64,000 nucleotides of DNA from Lepas anatifera (taxonomy: Eukaryota > Arthropoda > Thecostraca > Lepadidae). The notes below the pieces were generated by a model. That model was not told the DNA's origin. It searched no databases and was given only the letters and a program-made list of their open reading frames with translations. The translations under genes and the position numbers were made by a program. Below are positions 1-10,405 of the stretch, in pieces (positions within the stretch are counted from its first letter, which is position 1; each line of letters starts with the position of its first letter). The stretch is from contig JAOTON010000900.1 of the NCBI GenBank assembly GCA_034440635.1, positions 124,001 to 188,000 on the forward strand. The letters run 5' to 3'.

Positions 1-150
1 GGCCCTAATTTTTCTTAAATCAGGGGTGAGTCGATTCACATCTGAATTTGCATCTAAATCAGAGTCGAATCAACAGCTTAACTGGATGAGTCAAAATCAG
101 TGTCAGTTAATAAGCTGTGAGTCAAAGTTGAATTGACAATAAATTGAATT
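1..150 (-). mobile_element. Terminal fragment of the TGACTC-array element (copy IV, cut by window edge)
   Basis: This stretch repeats GAGTC and GACTC motifs in the same style as the terminal arrays of the larger elements at 10406-13256, 54040-57259 and 35461-36090. It is diverged and runs off the window, so only the array is visible and its boundaries and orientation are uncertain. No coding sequence is seen. Confidence 0.5.
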
Positions 151-961
151 ATCGTAAATTGGACACCTAGGCAACCCAAAGAAATATAAACCCGCACCCC
201 TGGGACTGGGTAAGAAAATCTATCCTCTAAAAGTTCCAACGAGAAAGAGCGGGAACCAACAATCTATCCTCAAAAGTTCACTCGGAAAGAGCGGGAACCA
301 ACACCAGAGCTGGCCGGCTCTCTAAGAGGAAGTTGTCACCAGCGCCAGCACCCAGTTCTGCTGGGAGGCTCGCCACCCTGCAGGCCCGGTGTCGCGCCGG
401 ATCGCGCATTCTGTCGGCGCCCGTCAGGACACCATCGCCGACGGCGACAGCAGCGACGCGCTCATATCCTTTTGTCTCGCGCCGCCCGCCACCAGCCATT
501 ACCTCTGAGCACGCAATATCACCGCCGCGCGCGCCCGCCCGACTAATACTTTTGATCTTATAACAAATATTAGATCAGAGCGGCGCGCCGGGCGGCGACG
601 TCAGCACCTCGGTAGAAGCGGCGGCGCGACGGAGCTGACGACGACCAATATATTCCACGGCGGCGAAATTGTCGACGGCGGCCGAGCTGCGGCCGGAATG
701 TGTTGTTCAGTGTCGAGTATTTGATTTAGGCGCCGAACGCCCGGTGGGAAATATGTACGGGAGTGGCGTATTGAGAGGTGGGCGAGGTGGCAGCAGGCGT
801 CACGGCACTCCGCGGCCTCGCGGCGCACGCTGGGCTGGACGACTAATCCAGTCGTGAACGGCGCACACCGCCGGAGATGCTCATTCGGGTCGACCGGTAC
901 CGGCTGGTTACACCCTTCAGTCCTAATCTGGCGCCTCCCGGCTGTCCGCCCGCTATTTTTG
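151..961. other. 5' flank of the FoxD-like gene, CpG-rich from about 340 to 860
   Basis: The first part is AT-rich. From about 340 the sequence becomes CpG-dense, with many GCGCC, CGGCGG and GGCGCGCC words. Short open frames occur on both strands, but they overlap, are compositionally biased and carry no recognisable domain. I read it as upstream regulatory or promoter-proximal DNA. A distal 5' exon cannot be excluded. Confidence 0.4.
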
Positions 962-963
962 GC

Positions 964-1612
<649 letters not shown>

Positions 1613-1830
1613 CGGACGGCGCTCTCCTGCTGCAGCCTGCTCTGAGCTGGCTGCTCTCCGACAATATTTTCTCACCAAACGGCGCCGCCGTCGGCAGTGC
1701 TGTCGACCATGCAGCTCTCCTATATCTCGACACGTCGAAATGGGTTGTTTGCTCTCTCCGGGATAATAATTTCTTTCCATACCAAAGTTATCTTACATCG
1801 GCGCTCGGCGGGGCCGCTCTGGGCGCCAGC

Positions 1831-2004
1831 TGCGACCAATCAGGACGCGACTCCGCCCCCGGGGGCGGAGTCTGGTGACGTCTGACGGATAGACATGTTT
1901 CCATTGGCTGCGCGCGGCAACAATTTGTTTGGGGAGGGACGGTAAACTGTTGGCGGCGGTCTGTTACAACAGTTTACGGAGCGCTCGGCTCGCCGGCGTC
2001 AGTC
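1831..2004 (+). promoter_or_regulatory. Probable FoxD promoter / 5' UTR
   Basis: CCAAT is seen at 1836-1840 and an inverted CCAAT (ATTGG) at 1903-1907. A perfect 24-bp palindrome at 1849-1872 has the half GACTCCGCCCCC and its mirror, giving two back-to-back GC boxes. A CRE-like TGACGTC lies at 1876-1882. A perfect 11-bp inverted repeat with arms GTAAACTGTTG (1942-1952) and CAACAGTTTAC (1967-1977) contains two opposed GTAAAC forkhead-type cores. There is no TATA box at a convincing distance. An initiator-like TCAGTC at 1999-2004 directly abuts the ATG and is probably coincidental. The transcription start cannot be placed from sequence. Confidence 0.6.
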
Positions 2005-3094
2005 ATGGAGGTGCACGGTGACCAGGCGAGCGCGCTCGGCTACAGTGTCCGCGATATCCTGGGACTGCGCGGCATCGCACACTTCACCGAGGCGGCACTG
2101 GACTACACACTGCCGCCGGCTACCAGCGACGGCACCGCGCCGGCCGAAACCGCCCTGCACTGCTCCAGCGAGGAGGACGACGGCCCCCTCAACGTCGACA
2201 GCGACGACACGGACGGCGCGGCGCCGGAGCTGGCAGCTGCTGGAGAGGCTGCCGCCGGCGACGAGGCCGAGCCGCCGCCGCCGCCCTCTCCGGAGTCAGC
2301 CGTCGACGCCGACGCCGACGCAGCCAAGAAGGGCGGCAGCGGGAGCGCTGGTGAAGCCGCCCTACTCTTACATCGCGCTCATCACCATGTCGATCCTGCA
2401 GTCGCCGCAAAAGAAGCTGACGCTCAGCGGCATCTGCGACTTCATCATGAACCGCTTCAGCTACTACAAGGCCAAGTTCCCCGTGTGGCAGAACAGCATC
2501 CGACACAACCTCAGCCTCAACGACTGCTTCGTCAAGATCCCGCGCGAGCCGGGCAACCCGGGCAAGGGTAACTACTGGACGCTGGACCCGGCCTCGCTGG
2601 ACATGTTCGACAACGGCAGCTTCTTGCGACGACGGAAGCGCTACAAACGCCACCAGCCGGACCCATTCACCGAGCTGTACGGCCCCATGTCGCGGCTGGA
2701 GCCCTACCGGGCGGCGCTGATGCTGCGCGGCCCGCCGCCGCACCCGCACCCGCACTCGCACCCGCCGCAGCTGCACCCGTACCTGGCGCCGTTCGCGGCG
2801 TTCGCGGCTGGCCTGCCGGGCGCGCAGCTGCTGCCGGCACCGCTCTACAAGCCGGTGCCGGTGCTACACTCGCCGCCGCCTCCGCCGCCGCCGCCGCCGC
2901 AGCCGGTCAAACCACGGGTAGCTCCCTTCAGCATCGAGGCCATCATGTCGCGAGACACGGAGCGGTCGCCGCCGCCGCCGCCGCCGCTGCCGCCGCCGCC
3001 GCCGCCGTTGCCGCCCCCGCCCTCGGCTGGCCTGCTGCCCTTCAGGCTAGCCGCCCAGGAGCTGTACCGGCTACAATGCTCTCTCAATAGGTGA
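2005..3094 (+). CDS. FoxD: FoxD-class forkhead transcription factor (fd59A-like), with apparent one-base frame break
   Basis: This encodes a nuclear DNA-binding regulator of the forkhead family. The start at 2005 has purine at -3 and G at +4. The N-terminal part, in the frame of 2005, has an eh1-like start (YSVRDILGL), then an acidic Ser/Asp/Glu stretch ([17 protein letters not shown]), a Pro run and a basic KKGG. The forkhead domain lies in the next frame, about 2348-2655. It starts [17 protein letters not shown], contains [20 protein letters not shown] and ends [15 protein letters not shown], all typical of FoxD. Downstream are a His/Pro-rich stretch, poly-Pro runs and an eh1 Groucho-binding motif FSIEAIM (2927-2947), also a FoxD hallmark. 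Moving from N-terminus to domain requires skipping one base near 2330-2350, where short G runs occur. A sequencing insertion is likeliest and a real mutation is possible. Joined length would be about 362 residues. The stop at 3092-3094 overlaps a splice-donor consensus. Confidence 0.9.
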
Positions 3095-3096
3095 GT
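3089..3096 (+). other. Consensus 5' splice site overlapping the FoxD stop codon
   Basis: The bases AG|GTGAGT match the perfect metazoan donor consensus, and the in-frame TGA stop lies inside it. If used, the stop would be removed and translation would continue in a downstream exon. I could not identify such an exon. FoxD genes are often single-exon, so the site may be unused. Confidence 0.4.
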
Positions 3097-4578
3097 GGCC
3101 GGAGACGAGGGCGGCTCCGGCGAGCGGTCCATCTCTGTTGTGATCGTGTGCTTTAGCACAGCAATGTTGCGGTGTTGCGCGGCGAGGGTCCGAGGCCTGG
3201 GACAGTTGACTGGTCCGGATCAGCCGACACGCCGACAACCGCAGCCAAACGTGATGAGCTTTGCATGTCCAGATGTGTTATAGGTATTATTAACATGACG
3301 CTGTTGGGTGTGGTTGAGACGCTCGACTCTTGATGGTGTGAATAATGTTCGGAGGTAAGCGTATTTCCTTGGTGTATAAGTTGACATGGAGCACAAGGCT
3401 CTCGGAAAGCTCTGCGAGGCTGATTCGTTACTTAGATTATATTTGAAGCGATATAGTCATTCAGGGTTGCGTGCTCACAGATCGTTAGCAAATTATGTAT
3501 GTATCTCAGCACTGACAGTCATTTTTTACCGCACCAAGTATTGCAGTTTACATAAATTGTGCCTCTCTGTGGTATAGAGAAGCGGCAAGGTGTGCTTTCT
3601 TGTGCCAAACGCATCAAGCGTTTCCGTGTGCTCTCTGGGATTGGTGGGGTCAATTCTCCTGACAGCTCAGAATGCACAGTCTGTCGGCGTAGTTGTGTTA
3701 TCGTCCCCAAGCACATACTAAGTCCTTCAACTGTGCTGCCGGGGGCTAGCGTCGTTAGCGCGGAGTCGTGATCTCACGTGGTGGTCGCCTGTATCACTTT
3801 GAAACAAATACACATTGGAACGTTGATTGTTACCCAGGGTTTTCCTCTTTAGATGCAGGGAATGTCAAGAAAAGCAGGGGCGTCAATGCCGAAAGCACTT
3901 AACCAGAACTGGCCCTATTTTTATGCGAATACACATTTATGGAAGTTAACTTTACTGCAGCTGTACAAATATCATACGATTAGTTTTTACCAGCATTCGC
4001 TTAATGTGAGTTCACAATGGTGAGCACCTGGGAGTGATCTACTGGTTGGCCAATGGGGGCTTTGAAATGCAGAGTCTCAGGGGTTTTCCTGGGGATTTTA
4101 GAGCGTGAGGGGGACCCAGCAATGGAGACCCATGTTATTATCATCATTTAAACATATAGATTGTTCTGGGCTCTTGTAGGTAGGGACGGTACCTGTTCAC
4201 TGTACGACACTCGAACACTGAACTCAGGAAAACGTGACTAGCCAGACCCTGCTCATTCGGCGGGGAGGAGGGGGAAACGGCCCTCAAACCCTAAAATGGC
4301 CGTCGCGCCCTCCCCAAGGGTCCTGTAAATAGGGCAATATTCACGATTGGAGAGCAAAAGCAGTGTGTTCCGTTCCGCCTGGTGAGAGGTGTGAGTGTGC
4401 TGATGTCAGGGTAGAGGGTGCGCATGGGCCAGGCGGCTGGATTTTTTAAGTGATAAGAGGTGCTCAAATTTGAAAGAACATCAGTACCTAACCACCATAT
4501 TAAAAGAGATAACATAATATAAAGCGCGCTCAGTCTTCCCTAAGGCCTGTTGTACTGCATACAACCAATTCAAAGCCA
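3095..4578. other. Downstream of FoxD: 3' UTR or intron, no gene seen
   Basis: Composition falls quickly from CpG-rich to mixed AT-rich after about 3250. No AATAAA polyadenylation signal was noticed in the first 1.4 kb after the stop, and no domain-bearing open frame is present. The region ends at the TTAA element beginning at 4579. Confidence 0.4.
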
Positions 4579-5433
4579 TTAACACGCGCATTGACGGGGG
4601 TCTGAGCCACCTTCGCATTGACGGGAGGGGGCGGGTACCCGTCCCCTAAGATCTCGAGAACCACGGTAGGTAGCGAAAAACGGTAAACGGCGGTGGGCTG
4701 CCCATCCACTTTTCCATCGAAAACATTTGAACCATTTTTTTGTCAGGTCACATTTAAGGTCACGAGAGGTCAAAACACGCCGTCATAGGGATAACATGTA
4801 AATTCAGTTTTTCGGCCATTACATCTGAAAAAGTAAAGATATAGCAAAACGACTTGAACTGTATGAATCCTCTCAGCAAGCCGAATCGAATGATATTTAA
4901 TTTGACCTTGCTAGGTCAAATCAAGGATTTGACCTGGCCTGAGGTCAGGTCATGGTAAAATTATAAAAACAATGCATATCATTAGAACTGCAAAGCCCAG
5001 GCGAGTCTAATGCAGCTAAAATAAATGCTCTATCACCATCCGTTACTAAGTTATTCCGTAAAAAAATATTTTTCCAATGTATTTCCAATGGAGAGGTCAT
5101 GCCTCGTACCTGACCTTAGGTCATCGATATAAAAAATACCGGAACATATTTTAGAGAACTCTGTAGGGCCATTATGTGATATGAGTTTCAATCGGATAAG
5201 TTCACTCTGCTCCGACTTATGCTATCTTAAACTTTTTTTGAGGTCGGGTCACTTGACCTGTACTGGTGACCTGACCTGAGATGACCTAACCTTAAAATTT
5301 TCACAGAAGTTGTAAAAATTATGAGGGAAAAGGTATGTCAAGTACGGTGGCGCTACGCGCCGCCGTTTTTCTGCTGTCTCCGAAAAAAACCCGAGGGGGG
5401 GCGAGTACCCGCCCCCGTTAATGCGCGTGTTAA
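4579..5433 (+). mobile_element. TTAA-bounded non-autonomous element, family A copy 1
   Basis: The element is flanked by TTAA at 4579-4582 and 5430-5433. The left end has two boxes of the type GCATTGACGGGGG, separated by TCTGAGCCACCTTC, followed by a palindromic GGGCGGGTACCCG block and the motif CTAAGATCTCGAGAA. The right end has a single box (revcomp of CCCCCGTTAATGCGCG) next to GAGTACCCGCCCC and the motif CGTTTTTCTGCTGTC. The body has many AGGTCA/TGACCT half-sites and no coding capacity. TTAA duplications are known for piggyBac and Sola3 transposons. The class is not proven here. Confidence 0.85.
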
Positions 5434-6309
5434 AATGAAGATTGGAGAAATTTTGAAGACATTTTTAACACTAATTCGACTTCTGAATGGGGCTACCCGG
5501 GCACTCCCAAAGAGATATGAATCCACACCCCTGGCGTTGGCATTCTCACCCGTGGTGTGACCCAACGGAGGTTTTACACTCCATCGCCTTGCTCATCATC
5601 ATAATATGGGTGTCGTTCACTGCAACCCACCACGGACTGGCTCCTCGTTATTTTATACGTCTGTTTGCGACGGTCAATAGTACTCTGGCTGAACATTTTG
5701 GAAATTCACCCTCAGCAAATGTTGATTCTGATGCTGCCTGCTGTGATCTTCGTATTTATTCCATCCACTGTTGGTGTGATAGGGATAAGCCACTGATACT
5801 TCAAGAAAAAAATAGTAAGGTATTTTGAAAATGCTAGAATGAACAAAATACCCCAACGCCCTGTATTTTGTCGTCGGTGCATTTTTAACCGAGTATTTGG
5901 TTTTAGCTTCTCTCAGTACGTATTGACCGGACACTGACCAGGCTACCGCTATCTTTGGCTCACCCGACACATTTACGAACTGAATACTGAGAGAGTTGCC
6001 ACCGAAGTCACCGAAAAGACAAGCAGACCGGAAAATGCCGTTCGCAATTCAGCTGCGTAGAACATGCATTCATAAATAATGCGGACATTCGCAAACAAAC
6101 TTCGCAAATGTGTTGTTTGTGATTTATGTTGCAACAATTGTCACAGTTACACGGCTACCGTGCAATTATCGAGGCAAGTACTAATTTAAACATCTTGTTA
6201 TGCTACTAAATCAAGCATGACATGTCTTTACCGGATGACTGCTACAACATGTATAATTTTGTACACATACCATCCGCAGGACTCAGGGCACCGACATTCA
6301 ACGCAGCAC
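5434..6309. other. Unassigned AT-rich sequence
   Basis: No repeat structure or domain-bearing reading frame was recognised. The short frames here look random. Confidence 0.4.
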
Positions 6310-6317
6310 GGGTATTG

Positions 6318-6573
6318 CATAGGTGGCTCCAGGGGCAAGAGGTAACTTGCCCCCCCCCCCCTCCCCCAGATAGAAAACCTCGGCGCCCCTTGAAGCTGTC
6401 ATGGCGCCCTTGAAGGGTCGGTGGCGTCACCTGAACGTCGCTTCGCACTCCTCGCCCCCCCCGCCCCCTCCCCCATGATACGAGTATTTGCGCCCCGCGA
6501 TAGGACTTGGCGCCCTCCTGCACCGGATGGCGCCCCTTCCGATCCCCCGTCGGAAATCCTGGATCCGCCTATG
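6318..6573. mobile_element. hAT-like MITE, family M1 copy 1
   Basis: The ends are CATAGGTGGCTCCAGG and the inverse of CATAGGCGGATCCAGG. The element is flanked by a perfect 8-bp direct repeat GGGTATTG (6310-6317 and 6574-6581). Length is 256 bp. The interior is C-rich with repeated GGCGCCCC words and no coding capacity. An 8-bp target duplication is characteristic of hAT transposons. The M1 elements at 9464 and 32563 share ends and interior. Confidence 0.9.
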
Positions 6574-7098
6574 GGGTATTGAATGAAAAGAGTGTAGCTA
6601 AGCTGGAAGTTGAAAACCTTGAATGAGTGAGCTGACTCTCTAAAACGATGATACTGGATGGAGTTTAACGACATGCCAACTGCAAACGCTACACGGCGGG
6701 ACAAAATGTACTTGCTACAAACATAACTCAATCCTTCCGCTGTCACGGTCATCAAGAGTAATACATTCGCGCCCGGAGACTTGTATCACCAGCTTCCTGT
6801 TCAACAGGAATTGCAACATCTCCTCATCGTGGATGGAGACACGGGAAGATTTGCGTGAACGATCGCTATAAGCCCTGAAGAAATGACCCTGTAGTAAAAT
6901 GTCGCTAAATGCTACACCTTTTCAGGGATCCAGCAGGGGTTAACCCGAGGCCTGTGGCTTAGGAGACATATTTACTATCCACTCAACACGCATCACTAGG
7001 TTGCTCGCTAACGCTCGCGAGTGGACCCACCCGTACAGACGGCAGTACAATTCTTCCGCTACTCTCTCTACACATGCGTGTTAAGATACATATGCACG

Positions 7099-7491
7099 CA
7101 GGAGCGGATCCATGGGGGTCAGGGAGGGGGCGTGGCCAATGCATAGTACGGCCAATGCCCCCCCCCCCCCTCATAGTGAAACAGGGGAAGGGCGGACCCT
7201 CTTTTGGGGTTCACCCCCCTAAAGCAAACTATCGTTTCATAATTGATCGTCAGTAAAAACGTTTTAATTGTTTTCGTCCGTTTGGAGAGCACCCCTTCGA
7301 ACATGAAAAATATCTCTAAAGGGGAGAAAGTGAAGGACTATTCCGCTTTTCAAATATTCGCTTAGAAGTTTATTTAAAAATTGGTTCACGACACCAGTGA
7401 ATCCCGCCAGCAGCTGCCTCCGCGACTCAGTTTTCTTTCTAGAGCCCTGACATGGGTTTGCCTCCCCCTAAACCAACCGGCTGGCTCCGCC
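7099..7491. mobile_element. Possible hAT-like MITE (degenerate)
   Basis: The left end CAGGAGCGGATCCA and the right end TGGCTCCGCCCTTG are imperfect inverted repeats (11 of 14). The flanks share only TGCAC, out of register, so the target duplication is not convincing. It resembles the better copies in this window. Confidence 0.35.
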
Positions 7492-9463
7492 CTTGTGCAC
7501 CTTTAACACGGATAATGCGAGGATTTCTGCCCATCTATCACATATAGCCTTAGCCGCTGACGTGCCCTAAAACTACTCTCCCGATCTATGTCTGTACTTG
7601 ACCAGTCACGACAAAAAAAAGCACATTGAAATACTTGCCGCTACTTGATCTCTCACACAGGCACGAGTTGCGTTGGTCTGGCTCAGCGTGTGGGCTCTGC
7701 ATAGGACCCGCGTCCACGCCCTGACAGCATGTAACGACTGGAGCTGCTTGTAAAGGGCACACAGCCGGATCCAGGATTACCATTCAGGGGAGGATTCATG
7801 ATCGGTTGTGCCACCCGGGCCTGGGGGCGCCACTCTTTGGCGGCAAAACCTATTAGGTGGGCGTCAGGTAGATTCTATTGCGGGGGCGTGGATAGTCGCA
7901 TCCAGAGGGGCGGGGGAGCGAAAATTCAGGGGTGTCATCGATTTTCAATGGGCCGCCGTGACCATTTTAGGAGCGCTGAGGGACGAAAGTGTGGCAAACA
8001 GACATGTCACATGACTGATTATGGGCAATCACTTGACAGTCGATTACTTTATCATAAGCGTTGGAAAAGGGGGGCAGGGGGGCCTGCCCCTTCACTTTTT
8101 GGCCAACCATTTTCTGATCTCAGTCAAAATGGGAGAAATTCGGATATTATTATAACCAGCCGCTGCGGAAGGCAACGAGGAGCCCAAATTCGATCAGTTT
8201 TTGATCGTAACGTAGAAAGTTTTTTGTCAGCATCAGTTTGAAGTTTAACTGCCCCCTCACTTTTTTGCCGGTGGCGACGCTTATGTACTTTATCATCATG
8301 TTTGGGATTTTAGGGTACAGTGGCAACGGAGGTCGTATGGCGCCCATAACAATAAATAAAACATATCCGTACAGGTTGCAACATATCAGGTAGTAAAACC
8401 AAACGGGTACGTCCTAAAAAAACTCATATGAACATGGAAACGCCAGATGTTAACAATGGCTGTATCACATCACATTTTCAGGACGACGAATAAATCACAT
8501 TAAAGGCGATGCTATAGCCGATTACTTTGGCAGGTATCCGTCACTGAAGCTATATGCATTACAAACTAGGTTACGTTGCTGATCTAGTTTCGAGTCTCGG
8601 TCGGGTATTCTGCATAAGTCTTTCCGGTCCCCATACAACCCTCCTAACAGGGGGAGAGCTCGGAACGCGATATGACCTCAGCAGTGGGTCCGTCGTGAAG
8701 CCCCAAAGGCTCGTCATAACGAATCAGTGTGCGATTAATTAGGTATCAGGGTGGACCCCCTAACCGCTTATTTGACTGGGCTGAATTTCCCCAGGGAGTT
8801 GGGGCGCTCTCCTAACTGGATGGGGACTCTCCTTTCCATTTTGGTTCATGGTGTCGCATTTTTGTTTAGATATGGATGGGATTTGAATTGCTTACCATTA
8901 TAGCTTACAAAAAACAGCAGGAAACGCCTTGGATACTTGGTTACAGAATGCGGTAACAGGGTTTTCTGAACTGGTTTCCAGTCCGGGACGCGCCACCGTG
9001 TTTGGCTGCTACTCCATCCTCAGCTGTAAGAGGACCCAGGGTGAGTTAACAGCGGAGGGGTCACTGTGGTTTGATAGTGGAGGACCGTGGGGGGGGGGAA
9101 TGGGTCTGGGGGTGCTATTTGGGGCAGTGGGTGATCTTTTTAGGGTTTGACCTGTCAGGGGCACAACATTGTATTAAGTGGACTCTTTTCCCTCCCATGC
9201 CCATTCTTCCCCGTATATTGTCTATACTGTAAGCAGCAGGACCCCATTTGACTATTTTCCTCCTCTCTTCAGATGACGACGCCCCTCTGGCGATATCCAG
9301 GAGCTATTTCTTCCCAATCAGTTTTGAAATAGGTACCCTTCCCAAAAAACGCTCAAAATTTGTTTTGAGAGAGGGCTGGTCGCAGTTCTTATAAGGCATG
9401 CTACGCCGTTTGCACCTAATCTTATATTGGCACCTCCCCTGAGGTTTTAACCTCCTTCCTAAG
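7492..9463. other. Unassigned intergenic sequence
   Basis: There is a solitary MITE-like end (GCCGGATCCAGG) near 7764-7776. A pol III B-box-like GTTTCGAGTCTCG lies near 8586-8598 but has no matching A box. The rest is unrecognised, with no supported gene. Confidence 0.35.
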
Positions 9464-9715
9464 AATATGCGCATCCAGGGGCAGGAGAGAGCAATTTCCC
9501 TCCTCCAATCAACCCTCTGCGCTACCTGAAATAGTGACAGAACACACCTGAAAGGTCGATAGCGCCCCCCCCTCCCTCCTCCGAAGGATGCGGATATTGT
9601 CGGCCACACGATAGGACTTGGCACCCACCTGATAGATGTTGCCGTCCAAAAGTGGCCCGAATGGCGCCCCCGTGACCATGTACCCTCCCAATCGACAATC
9701 CTGGATCCGCCTATG
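9464..9715. mobile_element. hAT-like MITE, family M1 copy 2 (diverged)
   Basis: The left end AATATGCGCATCCAGG matches 13 of 16 positions of the M1 terminus, and the right end is the exact inverse of CATAGGCGGATCCAGG. The interior shares several stretches with the copies at 6318 and 32563, such as ATAGGACTTGGC. The flanking 8-mers match at only 5 of 8 positions, consistent with an old insertion. There is no coding capacity. Confidence 0.75.
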
Positions 9716-10193
9716 TCCCTTGGAAAAATCCTAAAGATATGTCACTCGTTGGGTGGTATTCTTCTGGCCTGAATCTTAGCATTTAATTTGCGCCACGTCC
9801 TCGACTCTGGAGGAAGGCTGCACCGAATCATACAACGAACAATTGTCCATAAATGATAATGGAGCAGATAGAACCTTTAGACAGCAGATAGGCCAAAGTG
9901 AGCAAGGCGCAACACGATGACCACCTGCTGGAAACACTCCTCAAGGATTGGCAAATGACAATGAAAATAAAAGAATCACAGCTTTCAAAATTGGTGGGCA
10001 GCCCTAATTAATATAGGTACTAACATTTTTACATATTTCAATAAACTTTGGAATCATGTAAGCTGTACCTACTTATTGGCATGCGCTTTACCTTCCAATG
10101 AACCGTGCGTATCACATAGATTCTGGGAGGAAGAGCTCCTCGAAAATTGAGCCTGCACACACGAGGCTTGGCACTTTTTGGCTAACTGCTGGT

Positions 10194-10347
10194 CAGCGGC
10201 GGATACAAGAGGGCTCAAGCCCCTCCCCCTCCCAAATGTCAGAGTGCCAATAGTTAATGCATTGCCGGAGGCTGCTCCGGGATAATGGCGGGGAAGGGTC
10301 GAGCCCCTAACCCTCCTCCACGAAATGAAGTCCTGGATCCGCCACTG
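10194..10347. mobile_element. hAT-like MITE, family M2
   Basis: The ends are CAGCGGCGGATACA and the inverse of CAGTGGCGGATCCA. The flanking 8-mers CTGCTGGT (10186-10193) and TTGCTGGT (10348-10355) match at 7 of 8 positions. Length is 154 bp, GC-rich, without coding capacity. Confidence 0.8.
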
Positions 10348-10405
10348 TTGCTGGTGAACTATTGCTCCCTTGGTCGTAATTAAAGCTACAAAATGCGTAC
10401 TGTGC

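Noticed and set aside
1999..2004. Initiator TCAGTC as the transcription start
   Set aside because: It directly abuts the start codon, which would leave almost no 5' UTR.
2018..2341. Starting FoxD at 2018 in the forkhead frame
   Set aside because: That N-terminus is Arg/Thr/Pro-rich and unlike FoxD, whereas the frame from 2005 gives the acidic segment and eh1-like start expected of the family.
2189..2776. 195-residue minus-strand frame opposite FoxD
   Set aside because: It is a shadow of a GC-rich coding region. The plus strand carries the conserved forkhead domain.
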